Below, piece after piece: positions 39,779-48,688 of a stretch of DNA of 64,000 nucleotides. The DNA lies in NCBI GenBank assembly GCA_934630705.1, contig CAKTWP010000005.1, positions 100,301-164,300 on the forward strand. Direction: 5' to 3'. Below the pieces are notes generated by a model. It was not told the DNA's origin. It was given only the letters and a program-made list of their open reading frames with translations, and did no database searches. The first letter of the stretch is position 1, and each line of letters starts with the position of its first letter. Origin of the DNA: an uncultured Clostridia bacterium. GTDB taxonomy: Bacteria > Bacillota > Clostridia > Christensenellales > Aristaeellaceae. A program made the position numbers and the translations under genes.

Positions 39779-39818
39779 ATAAACGAACAATTATATAAAA
39801 TATGCATATAATTATTCG
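39779..39818. promoter_or_regulatory. Second CGAAC box and inverted repeat upstream of the NUP gene
   Basis: ATAAACGAACAAT (39779-39791) fits the PurBox pattern with one mismatch. CGAACAATTATATA (39784-39797) faces CATATAATTATTCG (39805-39818), an inverted repeat matching at 12 of 14 positions. PurR sites usually occur in such opposed pairs. Confidence 0.5.
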
Positions 39819-39841
39819 TAAAAAATATAGGATACGGAAAC

Positions 39842-39867
39842 GAAACTTTTTTCATTCCCGCGCCGTC
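39842..39867 (+). promoter_or_regulatory. ECF-type promoter of the sigma factor operon
   Basis: GAAAC (39842-39846) followed by T-rich sequence and CGTC (39864-39867) with a 17-base gap matches the GAAAC/CGTC signature of ECF sigma factors and sits directly before an ECF sigma gene, so autoregulation is likely. Confidence 0.68.
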
Positions 39868-39905
39868 TAACAGGCGTATGATCGATCATCAGAAGGAGCT
39901 TGCCC

Positions 39906-40379
39906 ATGGATGAAAAGGAATTTGCCGCGCGGATCTGGGCGATGCGGCAGACGCTGTTTCGCATTTGCTTCTCCCAGCTGCCTTCCGCCCAGGACCGGGA
40001 GGACGCGGTGCAGGAAGCGCTGGCCCGGGCCTGGCGAAAGCGGGGCCAGCTGCGGGAGGAAGGCTATCTGCAAACCTGGCTGGTGCGGATTTTGCTGAAC
40101 GTGTGCCATGACATGCAGCGGCGGGCCCAGCGGATGGTTCCTACGGCGGAGATTGAGCTGCCCGTGCAGGATACATCGCCGGATGGCGCGCTGCGGGAAG
40201 CCCTGCTGGCGCTGCCGGAAAAATACCGGCTGCCCATTCTGCTGTATTACCTGGAGGGCTATTCCCTCCGGCAAGTGGCGCAGATGCTGCGCATCCCGGA
40301 AAACACGGTAAAAACCCGGCTCAGCCGGGGCAGGCAGCAATTAAAGGAACGGCTGCATGAGGAGGTGCTTGATCCATGA
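39906..40379 (+). CDS. ECF RNA polymerase sigma factor
   Basis: This 157-residue sigma-70 family protein has region 2 (A-Q-D-R-E-D-A-V-Q-E-A-L-A-R-A-W with Y-L-Q-T-W-L-V-R-I-L-L-N) and region 4 (Y-L-E-G-Y-S-L-R-Q-V-A-Q-M-L-R-I-P-E-N-T-V-K-T-R-L-S-R-G-R). ATG at 39906 has AAGGAG upstream, better than TTG at 39900. Its stop overlaps the start of the next gene by 4 bases (ATGA); that protein is a membrane anti-sigma factor candidate. An ECF-type promoter directly upstream suggests positive autoregulation. The stimulus is unknown. Confidence 0.93.
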   Translation: MDEKEFAARIWAMRQTLFRICFSQLPSAQDREDAVQEALARAWRKRGQLREEGYLQTWLVRILLNVCHDMQRRAQRMVPTAEIELPVQDTSPDGALREALLALPEKYRLPILLYYLEGYSLRQVAQMLRIPENTVKTRLSRGRQQLKERLHEEVLDP

Positions 40380-41575
40380 AAACCGCGCAGGATTTCCGGC
40401 GCGCCTTGGGCCCGGCAGATGCGGGCTTTGAGGCGGCCATGGCCCAGGCGCTTTCCCGGCTGCAAAAGGAGGAAAAGCCTGTGAAAAAGAAAATGTCTTT
40501 GAGCCTGGCCCTGGCGCTGGCCCTGCTGGCGTTCACCCTGGGCACCGCCCTGGCGGCGGGGATGGGCGTGTTTGGGCAGTTAAGCCAGCAGCATCAGAAG
40601 CTGGGCGTAATCGAAGAAAACGCGCTGGAAAACCATACAACCATCGTCCTGTCGGCGGGGGAGAGGGGAGAGATTCCCGTTTCTTTCTCCATCCAGCAGT
40701 CCTTCTATGACGGCGAGCGGCTGTATGTATCCTATGCGTTGGATTACGAAGAACGAACGGTCTGCGCCGATGTGCCGGAGCACGATTTGGACGAAACCAA
40801 TTTCGTGGATTTCTGGGGTGCGGATCAGGAAGAATATCGGCCCGAGCTGGAAAAACTGGGCGTTTATGAAGAACTGATGAGAATTTATCAGGAAAAAGGC
40901 CGGGCCGGGGTGATTCGGGATACCGCCTATGTGGGCGATGGGATGACTGGGGGAGACGGCACCTATCTGGAGCTGCAGGGCGGAGACGATGTGGCGCAGG
41001 ACGGGCGGATGATCGGCTTTCGGGAGTTTGCCACGCCGCTGCCATCCACGTTGCAAAACCAGCCGGAGATTACCCTTCACGCCACGGTGTATCGCAGCCG
41101 CATCTATTATCTGCTCACGGCAGAGGGGCTTTATCAATGGGCCGATCCGAACCGGGAAAAGACGGATGTGGCCTTCACGGTGGCGCGCAATGGGGAAACG
41201 CAACAATTGGCCCAGGCCGCGGCTCGGTTTGCAGATTATCAGGCGGATGCCCAGTTGACCCAAAGCGGCGGGATGCTGATCTGCGAAATCACGGTCAGCG
41301 GCATGCCGGACAGCTGGACGAGCTGGGAGGATTGGGCGCAGGTGGAAGCGGACGGGCTGGACTTTGTGGACGGCTTCCGGCTTTACGCGGATGGGAATGC
41401 GCTGACGCCCCTGGCATGGGAAGGCGAAGGCGGGGATACGCTTTTCTGGCGCTATTCCTTCCGTCTGCCGGAAAACGCCGTCGGCGTATATTCCCTTCGT
41501 CCGGTATACAGCCTCAGCGGCGAACGGGCGGCGGAGGAAATCCGGCTGTCGCCTGAGGCGGATGCGCAAAAGTAA
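40376..41575 (+). CDS. Membrane-anchored anti-sigma factor candidate
   Basis: This 399-residue protein has a cytoplasmic N-terminus of about 38 residues (M-K-T-A-Q-D-F-R-R-A-L), one membrane helix (about 40-61: M-S-L-S-L-A-L-A-L-A-L-L-A-F-T-L-G-T), and a large extracytoplasmic region resembling DUF4179-type anti-sigma ectodomains. It overlaps the sigma factor gene by 4 bases, the usual arrangement for binding the sigma factor at the membrane and releasing it on an external signal. No zinc-finger (H-x3-C-x2-C) is visible in the cytoplasmic part. Confidence 0.8.
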   Translation: MKTAQDFRRALGPADAGFEAAMAQALSRLQKEEKPVKKKMSLSLALALALLAFTLGTALAAGMGVFGQLSQQHQKLGVIEENALENHTTIVLSAGERGEIPVSFSIQQSFYDGERLYVSYALDYEERTVCADVPEHDLDETNFVDFWGADQEEYRPELEKLGVYEELMRIYQEKGRAGVIRDTAYVGDGMTGGDGTYLELQGGDDVAQDGRMIGFREFATPLPSTLQNQPEITLHATVYRSRIYYLLTAEGLYQWADPNREKTDVAFTVARNGETQQLAQAAARFADYQADAQLTQSGGMLICEITVSGMPDSWTSWEDWAQVEADGLDFVDGFRLYADGNALTPLAWEGEGGDTLFWRYSFRLPENAVGVYSLRPVYSLSGERAAEEIRLSPEADAQK

Positions 41576-41627
41576 CGAAAATCCATCCTGCAGGAGGGCT
41601 TGCGGCCTTCTGGGGGAGAACGCAGGA

Positions 41628-41662
41628 GGGGCTTCCTTTCATCTGAAAGAAAGCCCCCTTTT
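41628..41662 (+). terminator. Terminator of the ECF sigma operon
   Basis: GGGGCTT and CTTTC (41628-41640) pair with GAAAG and AAGCCCC (41645-41657) around ATCT, with one mismatch, followed by TTTT. Confidence 0.82.
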
Positions 41663-41688
41663 CCATTCAAGTGCCCTTTTCTTCAAGC

Positions 41689-42105
41689 TTAAATCTGAAT
41701 AAACGATACGCCGATAAACGCCAGGGCGCAAAGAAGATTCGTGGCCAGGCTGACCAGATCCTTTTCATCGTCGTCCAGATCGTCGAAATCCACCACGTCC
41801 TCATGCACATAATCGATCATATCGCCGTAAGCCCGTTCGGGCTTCTTTTTATGGAAGAAACGCAGGTTTTTCAGCCGGGGAATCCGCGTGCCGTCCCGAC
41901 GCAGATACACCAGCCATGCACCGACAAAAAACAGCCCCGCCAGAAACACGCAGCCCAGCGCCCAGATAGTGCTATGGCCCTGATTCATGCGCACCCGGTT
42001 CACTGCCGCCAGCGCCAGCAGCGCTACGCCCAGGCGGGTGAAAAACTTGTAGATCAGCGGCCGGGTCATGTCCCGGTTCCAATGAAACGTGGGTTTTCTG
42101 CGCAT
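41689..42105 (-). CDS. Small three-helix membrane protein, unknown
   Basis: This 138-residue protein has three hydrophobic segments (about 24-40, 50-70, 118-137) separated by a basic loop (L-R-F-F-H-K-K-K-P-E-R) and an acidic stretch (E-D-V-V-D-F-D-D-L-D-D-D-E-K-D). No known domain is recognised. ATG at 42105 is chosen for AAGGAGG 8 bases upstream; the upstream open frame adds a hydrophilic sequence without a site. It is monocistronic and diverges from the peptide-transport operon. Confidence 0.7.
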   Translation of the reverse strand: MRRKPTFHWNRDMTRPLIYKFFTRLGVALLALAAVNRVRMNQGHSTIWALGCVFLAGLFFVGAWLVYLRRDGTRIPRLKNLRFFHKKKPERAYGDMIDYVHEDVVDFDDLDDDEKDLVSLATNLLCALAFIGVSFIQI

Positions 42106-42297
42106 GGGGGTGCCTCCTTGCTTCGATCTTTCCCTCATTATATCACCCTGCGCCCGTCCCTGACAATCTGCCTGCCTGAAAAACATGCAAAAAACATAAT
42201 CAGCAATCAGAAATTGCAAAATCCGAATGCATTTTTTTGACAGAGTGCATGTTACCTACTGAAATTGCATTTCTATTGTACTTAATCTGAATTATTA

Positions 42298-42326
42298 TTG
42301 ACACGAACTTGCAAATTGAATATAAT
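42298..42326 (+). promoter_or_regulatory. Consensus promoter of the Opp operon
   Basis: Perfect TTGACA (42298-42303) and perfect TATAAT (42321-42326) with a 17-base spacer. A second TTGACA (42237-42242) stands 60 bases upstream, and ATTGCA-type motifs recur between 42190 and 42320. A promoter this strong implies high binding-protein levels or tight repression. Confidence 0.93.
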
Positions 42327-42401
42327 GACCGTACTGCGAAACGCAGGGAAAGCATCCATTGCATGATGGATGTGTTTCTTATAAACGAGGAGGAAGATGC
42401 T

Positions 42402-44288
42402 ATGAAGAAGATGCTGGCGCTCGTGCTTGCGGCTCTGCTGGCGCTGACCGTGGTTCCCATGGCCGGTGCGGAAGAGATCAAGGATTTCGTGGACTACGAA
42501 ACCACCGCCCGCGAAATGGAAACCTTCTGCTACCACTATTCTCAGGCCGCTGTGGACCTGAACGTGCTGAGCAATTGCTATGACCATCTGCTGACCAACA
42601 ACGCCAAGGGCGAGCTGATCACCTGCGCGGCCAAGGAATGGACCACCGAGGATGGCGGCGAAACCTGGACCTTCGTGCTCAACGACGGCATGACCTGGGT
42701 GGATTACCAGGGCAACGTGAAGGCCGACGTGGTGGCGCAGGACTGGGCCACCGGCCTTGAATGGGTGCTGAACTATGGCAAGAACAGCTCCGCTAACACC
42801 TCCATGCCCATCGAAATGATCAAGGGCGCCGATGCGTACTACGCCTACACCAAGGAGCTGGGCGTGGACGAAGCCAAGAAGCTGGCTCCCGATAACGACA
42901 AGTTCAAGGAACTGGTTGGCATCGAAACCCCCGATGACAAGACCATCATCTACCACTGCGTGGATAAGCTGGCCTACTTCCCCTCTGTGGCCACCTACAA
43001 CTGCCTGGCGCCCCTGAGCGCGAAGATGATTGAGGAAATCGGCGTGGACGGCTACTTCGGCGCTTCCTTCGATACGCTGTGGTACAATGGCCCCTACACC
43101 ATCACCTCCTATATCTATCAGAACGAAAAGGTGCTCACCAAGAACCCCAACTACTATGCCGACGCGACCATGAAGCGCTTCGACACCGTGACCATCAAGA
43201 TGGTTGAATCCGTCGATGTGGCCTTCCAGTGGTTCGTGGCCGGCGATATCGATCGCGTCGCCCTGACCCAGGCCAACCTGAGCACCATCTACAACAATGA
43301 ATCCAACGAATTCCATGGCAACCTGGTTGAAATGCGGCCCACCAAGTATTCTTATCAGATGCACCTGTGCTATGACAAGAAGAACGAGGACGGCACCCCC
43401 GATACCAACTGGAACACTGCCATTGCCAACGAAAACTTCCGTCTGGCCCTGTACTATGGCCTGGATGTGACCCCCTATCTGGCCCGCACCAACTTTATCA
43501 ATCCTCTGGCCTGCCAGAACTTCTGCTACACGGCCAACGCCGTGTCCGTGAACAGCAAGGGCGTGGATTACACCCAGCTGGTTCGGGATGAACTGGGCCT
43601 GCAGTACAGCAACGACACCTACGCCCGCGTGGACGTCGATAAGGCCGCCGCTTACAAGGCCGCTGCCATCGAAGAGCTGACCGCTGCCGGTGTGGAGCTG
43701 CCCGTGAAGATGGCCCACTACATCAAGGGCGACAGCCAGACCGCCAAGGACACCGCTGATACCTTCGCGCAGCTGATCTCCGACAGCCTGGGCAATGACC
43801 TGGTGGTGCTGGATACCAAGACCTATGTGACCAAGCTCAACAGCGAAGTGCGTGATCCGCAGCTGGCCTCCATCTACATCAACGGCTGGGGCGCTGACTT
43901 TGCCGATCCCATCAACTTCCTGGGCCAGGAAACCTATGGCGAAGATAACGCTTACTATTCCGTGTACTACTCCAAGATCAACAACGCCACCGATGAGAAG
44001 CTGATCGCCACCTATAAGGAATTCACCGCGCTGGTGAACGAGGCCAAGGCCATCACCGATGATATGGACGCCCGGTATGCCGCTTTCGCCAAGGCCGAAG
44101 CGTACATGCTCCAGCATGCGCTGGTGATCCCCTGGAGCTACGAAGTGGCGTGGGAGCTCACCTGCATCAATCCCTATAGCAAGATCTTCACCGCGTATGG
44201 CAACCAGTCTGAACGCTATGTGAACCTGGAAACCAACAGCGAAATCTACACCACCGAAGAAATTGACGCTTACAAAACTGCCAACTAA
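42402..44288 (+). CDS. Peptide ABC transporter substrate-binding protein (OppA family)
   Basis: This 628-residue protein has the SBP_bac_5 fold: an N-terminal signal (1-23), W-T-T-E-D-G-G-E-T-W-T-F-V-L-N-D-G in the early strand, the Y-Y-A-D-A-T-M-K-R-F-D-T-V hinge block, and N-I/F-x-L-A-L-Y-Y-G-L-D in the centre. It should bind oligopeptides outside the cell and deliver them to the following permeases. The signal ends A-G-A/E and shows no lipobox cysteine, unusual for a Gram-positive binding protein, so how it is retained is unclear. ATG at 42402 follows GAGGAGG. Confidence 0.92.
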   Translation: MKKMLALVLAALLALTVVPMAGAEEIKDFVDYETTAREMETFCYHYSQAAVDLNVLSNCYDHLLTNNAKGELITCAAKEWTTEDGGETWTFVLNDGMTWVDYQGNVKADVVAQDWATGLEWVLNYGKNSSANTSMPIEMIKGADAYYAYTKELGVDEAKKLAPDNDKFKELVGIETPDDKTIIYHCVDKLAYFPSVATYNCLAPLSAKMIEEIGVDGYFGASFDTLWYNGPYTITSYIYQNEKVLTKNPNYYADATMKRFDTVTIKMVESVDVAFQWFVAGDIDRVALTQANLSTIYNNESNEFHGNLVEMRPTKYSYQMHLCYDKKNEDGTPDTNWNTAIANENFRLALYYGLDVTPYLARTNFINPLACQNFCYTANAVSVNSKGVDYTQLVRDELGLQYSNDTYARVDVDKAAAYKAAAIEELTAAGVELPVKMAHYIKGDSQTAKDTADTFAQLISDSLGNDLVVLDTKTYVTKLNSEVRDPQLASIYINGWGADFADPINFLGQETYGEDNAYYSVYYSKINNATDEKLIATYKEFTALVNEAKAITDDMDARYAAFAKAEAYMLQHALVIPWSYEVAWELTCINPYSKIFTAYGNQSERYVNLETNSEIYTTEEIDAYKTAN

Positions 44289-44315
44289 TTCGGAAAAAGC
44301 AACTCAAAGGGTTTG

Positions 44316-44356
44316 GGCGGCCCTCTGAAAAGGGGGCCGCCTCCCCGTTAAGGGGA
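44316..44356 (+). terminator. Tandem GC hairpins between oppA and oppB
   Basis: GGCGGCCC (44316-44323) pairs with GGGCCGCC (44334-44341), and TCCCC/GGGGA form a small stem directly after. The lack of a T-run suggests they stabilise the upstream binding-protein mRNA rather than stop transcription. Confidence 0.55.
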
Positions 44357-44426
44357 AGGCGGGCACGGCGGGGAAACAATCCCGTTCCGTGCCTACCGCT
44401 ATAATGAAAAAGGGGATTGATTGAGC

Positions 44427-45416
44427 ATGGCAAGATATATTATCAAGCGGCTGCTGCAATCCGTGGTCACGATTCTGCTGGTTGTGAGCGTGGTGTTTTT
44501 GCTGCTCCGCCTGCTGCCCACGGATTACTTCTTCACCGAGGAAGAGCTCATTAAGCTCACGCCCGAGCAGCAGCATGATAAGCTGCAGGCCAACGGATTG
44601 CTGGATCATCCCCTGGTGCAGCTGTTCAACTTCTACAAGCGGCTGTTTACTCAGGGCGATCTGGGCACATCCAGACGCCTGCAGACCGGCAAATCCGTTG
44701 TTTCGCTGATTGCCAGCCGGTTTGGCATTTCCATGAAGCTGGGGCTGATCGCCCTGGCGATTTCCCTGATTATCGGCGTGCCGCTGGGCATTTTGCAGGC
44801 CCGGTTTAAGGATGGCCATCTGGATCGCATCGGCACCGGGTTCACCATCTTTGTCAACGCCGTACCCCATCTGGTGTCCTATTCGCTGATTATGGTGTTC
44901 GGCTCCCGTGTGCTGGGTCTGCCGGCCATGTATTCCACTCGCAAGGTGGTCAAGCTGGCCATCCTGGGCATGGAGATGAAAATCAACACCTCGTCCATCC
45001 TGCCCGTTGCCTGTCTGGCGCTGGGCTCCATCGCCTATTATATGCTCTGGATGCGGCGATACATGGTGGATGAGCTGAACAAGGATTATATCCGCTTGGC
45101 CAAGCTCAAGGGCTTCTCCACCACCCAGGTGATGTATCGCCATGTGATGAAGAACGCGTTCCTGCCGCTGGCCCAGTATCTGCCCTATTCGGTGCTGCTG
45201 ACGGTGGGTGGATCGCTGCTGGTGGAGCGGTTCTTCTCGGTGCCCGGTCTGGGCGCGTTCCTGACCGACGCAATCGGGAAATATGACGTTGATCTGGTGC
45301 AGGCCATTGTGATGCTGTATGCGTCGCTGGGGATTTTGGGCCTGTTTCTGGGCGATTTGCTGATGACTGTGCTGGATCCCCGGATCCGGCTTACCGGGAA
45401 AGGAGGCGCGCGCTGA
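44427..45416 (+). CDS. Peptide ABC transporter permease (OppB/DppB family)
   Basis: This 329-residue permease starts M-A-R-Y-I-I-K-R-L-L-Q-S-V-V-T-I-L-L, has the typical large loop after the first helix, six helices, and the EAA-type loop K-D-Y-I-R-L-A-K-L-K-G-F-S-T-T-Q. It forms half of the peptide channel. ATG at 44427 was chosen over a TTG two codons earlier. Its TGA overlaps the oppC ATG by one base. Confidence 0.92.
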   Translation: MARYIIKRLLQSVVTILLVVSVVFLLLRLLPTDYFFTEEELIKLTPEQQHDKLQANGLLDHPLVQLFNFYKRLFTQGDLGTSRRLQTGKSVVSLIASRFGISMKLGLIALAISLIIGVPLGILQARFKDGHLDRIGTGFTIFVNAVPHLVSYSLIMVFGSRVLGLPAMYSTRKVVKLAILGMEMKINTSSILPVACLALGSIAYYMLWMRRYMVDELNKDYIRLAKLKGFSTTQVMYRHVMKNAFLPLAQYLPYSVLLTVGGSLLVERFFSVPGLGAFLTDAIGKYDVDLVQAIVMLYASLGILGLFLGDLLMTVLDPRIRLTGKGGAR

Positions 45417-46432
45417 TGGAACGGACGGTTGTGGATCTGCATGTGGATAAAAGCACGGTGGATACCAATACGGAGAAAAAGTATCATCGGGGCCGCATCC
45501 ATGTGCACGCCCGGTCGCTGATGCCGGAAAAGCAGCTGTTTTCCTATGCTGAATATCACGCCCAGGCGGCGGAGCAGATCGGCTATTCGGAGTATTCCTA
45601 TTGGAAAAGCGTCTGGCGGAATTTCCTGAAAAAGAAAATGGCTGTGGTGATGCTGGTTCTCTTCGCGCTGATTTTCGTGTTCACCTTCGTGGCAGGCAGC
45701 ATCAGCAAATATGATGTGAATCATCTGCGCATTGATAACAGCCTGATGTTCACCCGCCCCAACGCCGAGTTCTGGTTTGGCACGGATAACCTGGGCCGGG
45801 ATTACTGGTGCCAGGTCTGGAGCGCCACCCGCACGTCCATCGTCCTTTCGGTGAGCGTATCTCTGGGGCAGATTTTTGTGGGCGTGATTATCGGCCTGGT
45901 GTGGGGCTATGTGCGCAAGCTGGACCGGTTCTTTACGGAATTGTATAACTTTATTGATAATATCCCCACCATTATTTATATGACCCTGATTGCCCTGATG
46001 ATCGGCAAGAGCACCCTGATTATGGCTATCGCCATGATCGCCTTCTATTGGCTGGGCACGGCGCGAAACGTGCGCAATCTGGTGCTGATGTATCGCGACC
46101 GGGAATACAACCTGGCCTCCCGCTGCCTGGGCACCAGCCTGTGGCGTATTCTGAGCCGGAATATCTTCCCCTATCTGGTCAGCGTGATCGTGCTGCGGCT
46201 GGCGCTGTCCATCCCCGGCATCATCGCCTATGAAACCACCCTGAGCTATCTGGGTCTGCTGGATATTTCCACCCCGTCCCTGGGCATTCTGCTGCGCAAC
46301 GCCCGGAGCTATTTTATGGATTATCCCTATATGCTGGTGTTCCCGGCGGCTATTGTGTCGCTGATTACGATCACGTTCTACCTGGTGGGCAATGCGTTCT
46401 CGGATGCGTGCGACCCGCGGAATCATGTGTAA
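45416..46432 (+). CDS. Peptide ABC transporter permease (OppC/DppC family)
   Basis: This 338-residue permease has an N-terminal cytoplasmic stretch of about 70 residues, which is longer than usual, then an OppC-like core: F-G-T-D-N-L-G-R-D-Y-W after the first helix, and the EAA-type loop near Y-N-L-A-S-R-C-L-G-T-S. It ends S-D-A-C-D-P-R, the conserved OppC tail (D-x-L-D-P-R). It overlaps oppB by one base and is followed by the fused ATPase gene after 15 bases. Confidence 0.92.
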   Translation: MERTVVDLHVDKSTVDTNTEKKYHRGRIHVHARSLMPEKQLFSYAEYHAQAAEQIGYSEYSYWKSVWRNFLKKKMAVVMLVLFALIFVFTFVAGSISKYDVNHLRIDNSLMFTRPNAEFWFGTDNLGRDYWCQVWSATRTSIVLSVSVSLGQIFVGVIIGLVWGYVRKLDRFFTELYNFIDNIPTIIYMTLIALMIGKSTLIMAIAMIAFYWLGTARNVRNLVLMYRDREYNLASRCLGTSLWRILSRNIFPYLVSVIVLRLALSIPGIIAYETTLSYLGLLDISTPSLGILLRNARSYFMDYPYMLVFPAAIVSLITITFYLVGNAFSDACDPRNHV

Positions 46433-46447
46433 GGAGGCTGAGCAATC

Positions 46448-48547
46448 ATGAGCGAAAATGCCAGCGTGATGCATGATCCCAATTATGCCGGAACCAAGGA
46501 AAGCCTGGATTTTGCCGCCCGGGCCGAGCAGATTCTCAGCACCGAGCCGATTCTGATGGCCAAGGATGTGGAAGTGCAGTTTGGCCTGCGGGGCAAAACC
46601 CTCACCGCCATCCGCAAGTGCTCCCTGGATCTGTACGATGGAGAAACCCTGGCCATCGTGGGCGAGAGCGGATCGGGCAAGTCCGTGTTCACCAAGTGCT
46701 TTGTGGGCATGCTGGATAAAAACGGTGCGGTCACCGGCGGCTCCATCCTGTATGACGGCCAGGATCTGGCCAAGTTCAAAACCGAAAAAGAATGGCGCAC
46801 CATCCGCGGACGTAAGATCGCCATGGTGACCCAGGACCCCATGACCAGCCTGAACCCGCTGAAAAAAATCGGCAAGCAGATTCAGGAAGCCATTGAGCTT
46901 AATCAGGGCATCCACGGGGCGGAAGCGAAGAAAGAAGCCCTCCACATGCTGGAGCTGGTAGGCATTTCTGAGCCGGAAAAGCGCTATACCCAGTATCCCC
47001 ATGAGTTTTCCGGCGGCATGCGCCAGCGCGTGGTCATCGCCATCGCCGTGGCCTGCAAGCCCCAGATTCTTATCTGCGATGAACCGACCACTGCGCTGGA
47101 TGTGACCATTCAGGCGCAGATTCTGGACCTGATCCGCAAGCTGCAAAAAGAGCAGCATATGACCATTATCTATATCACCCACGATCTGGGCGTTGTGGCC
47201 AATGTGGCCGATCGCGTGGCCGTGATGTATGCCGGGCAGATTGTGGAAATCGGCATGGTGAACGAAATTTTCTTCGATTCCTGGCATCCGTACAGCTGGG
47301 CCCTGCTCAGCGCCCTGCCGCAGCTGGGCGTGAAGGGCGAAAAGCTGCCTGCCATCGACGGCACCCCGCCGAACCTGTTCAACAAGGTGGTGGGCGATTC
47401 CTTCGCTCCCCGGAACCGCCGGGCCCTGAATATCGATTTTCTGGAAGAGCCGCCGCTCTTTGACGTGACGCCCACCCATCAGGCCAAGACTTGGCAGCTG
47501 GATCCCCGGGCGCCCAAAATGGAGCAGCCTGATACCATCCGCAAAATGAGCCGCAAAATGGACGAGGAAGCCAAAACGCCCGATCTGCCCCATCCCCATG
47601 AGGATGAGAACCGGGAAGCGCTGGTGGAGGTCAAGAATCTGCAGGTCACGTTCGGCTCGGGCAAGCGTAAGTTCGTGGCAGTGGATGATGTGAATTTTTC
47701 CATCTACCGGGGCGAAACCTTCGCGCTGGTGGGTGAATCCGGCTCTGGTAAAACCACCATCGGCCGCGCCATCGTTCGCATCAATCCCATCACGGCCGGC
47801 GAAGTGCTGTTCAAGGGCCATTGCATCAGCGGCAAGATCCCCAAGGAGCAGGATTTGGAAGTGATCCGCAAGTGCCAGATGATCTTCCAGGATCCCATGG
47901 CCTCCCTGAATGAGCGCGCCAAGGTGGATTACATCATTTCCGAGGGCCTGATTAACCATCATCTCTATACCGATGAGGCGGATCGCCGGGCCAAGGTGCA
48001 GAAGGCGTTGGAGGAAGTGGGCCTGCTGCCCGAGTTCTCCAGCCGGTTCCCTCATGAATTTTCCGGCGGTCAGCGCCAGCGCATCGGCATCGCCCGCAGC
48101 CTGATTATGGAGCCGGAGTTCATCGTGGCCGACGAGCCCATCTCCGCGCTGGACGTATCCATCCGCGCGCAGGTGCTGAACCTGCTCAACGACCTGAAGC
48201 AAAGCCGTGGACTGACTTACCTGTTCATCGCCCACGATCTGTCCGTGGTTCGGTTCATTTCTGATCGCATCGCCGTGATTCATAAGGGCCGGATCGTGGA
48301 GCTGGCGGAGTCCGAGGAGCTGTTCCGCCATCCGCTGCATCCCTACACCCAGGCGCTGCTTTCCGCCGTGCCCAATCCCAATCCCTATTTGGAGCGGGAA
48401 AAGAAGCTGCTGGTGTATGATCCCTCCATCCATGATTACAGCGTGGATAAGCCCATCTGGACGGAATTGACGCCCGGCCACTATGTGTTTGGCAACAACC
48501 GGGAGCTGGACGGCTACCGGGAGCAGATGGCAAAACAGGGAAAATAA
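46448..48547 (+). CDS. Fused OppD-OppF ATPase of the peptide ABC transporter
   Basis: This 699-residue protein contains two complete ABC ATPase domains. The first has G-E-S-G-S-G-K-S (72-79), H-E-F-S-G-G-M-R-Q-R and I-C-D-E-P-T-T-A-L-D-V-T; the second has G-E-S-G-S-G-K-T (from about 429), H-E-F-S-G-G-Q-R-Q-R and V-A-D-E-P-I-S-A-L-D-V-S. They are normally separate OppD and OppF chains. The post-OppD segment that usually holds the C-x-F-x-x-R-C-P cysteines reads D-S-F-A-P-R-N-R-R-A-L-N, so the cysteine cluster of many OppD proteins is absent. It supplies energy for OppBC. Confidence 0.92.
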   Translation: MSENASVMHDPNYAGTKESLDFAARAEQILSTEPILMAKDVEVQFGLRGKTLTAIRKCSLDLYDGETLAIVGESGSGKSVFTKCFVGMLDKNGAVTGGSILYDGQDLAKFKTEKEWRTIRGRKIAMVTQDPMTSLNPLKKIGKQIQEAIELNQGIHGAEAKKEALHMLELVGISEPEKRYTQYPHEFSGGMRQRVVIAIAVACKPQILICDEPTTALDVTIQAQILDLIRKLQKEQHMTIIYITHDLGVVANVADRVAVMYAGQIVEIGMVNEIFFDSWHPYSWALLSALPQLGVKGEKLPAIDGTPPNLFNKVVGDSFAPRNRRALNIDFLEEPPLFDVTPTHQAKTWQLDPRAPKMEQPDTIRKMSRKMDEEAKTPDLPHPHEDENREALVEVKNLQVTFGSGKRKFVAVDDVNFSIYRGETFALVGESGSGKTTIGRAIVRINPITAGEVLFKGHCISGKIPKEQDLEVIRKCQMIFQDPMASLNERAKVDYIISEGLINHHLYTDEADRRAKVQKALEEVGLLPEFSSRFPHEFSGGQRQRIGIARSLIMEPEFIVADEPISALDVSIRAQVLNLLNDLKQSRGLTYLFIAHDLSVVRFISDRIAVIHKGRIVELAESEELFRHPLHPYTQALLSAVPNPNPYLEREKKLLVYDPSIHDYSVDKPIWTELTPGHYVFGNNRELDGYREQMAKQGK

Positions 48548-48598
48548 AAAGAAAAACAAATAAACGAGAGGCTTTTTCTCCTGCAGGAAAGCGCATCA

Positions 48599-48627
48599 GG
48601 CTGTCGAAAAACTTTCGACAGCCTTTT
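48599..48627 (+). terminator. Terminator of the Opp operon
   Basis: GGCTGTCGAAA (48599-48609) and TTTCGACAGCC (48613-48623) form a perfect 11-bp stem with a three-base loop and TTTT. Confidence 0.92.
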
Positions 48628-48688
48628 CGCTGCGCATCTCCTTATTGCATCCCGCAGGCTTGTCTCCCCCTTTTTGGGACAAACTAAA

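Noticed and set aside
42190..42320. CodY or riboswitch control of the Opp operon
   Set aside because: ATTGCA-type repeats are present, but no match to the CodY box and no folded aptamer pattern could be found.
45185..48559. A 1124-codon open frame on the minus strand opposite the Opp genes
   Set aside because: It mirrors GC-rich plus-strand coding sequence with clear OppC and OppDF motifs, has no ribosome site, and its translation is a His/Gly/Gln-rich shadow without domains.
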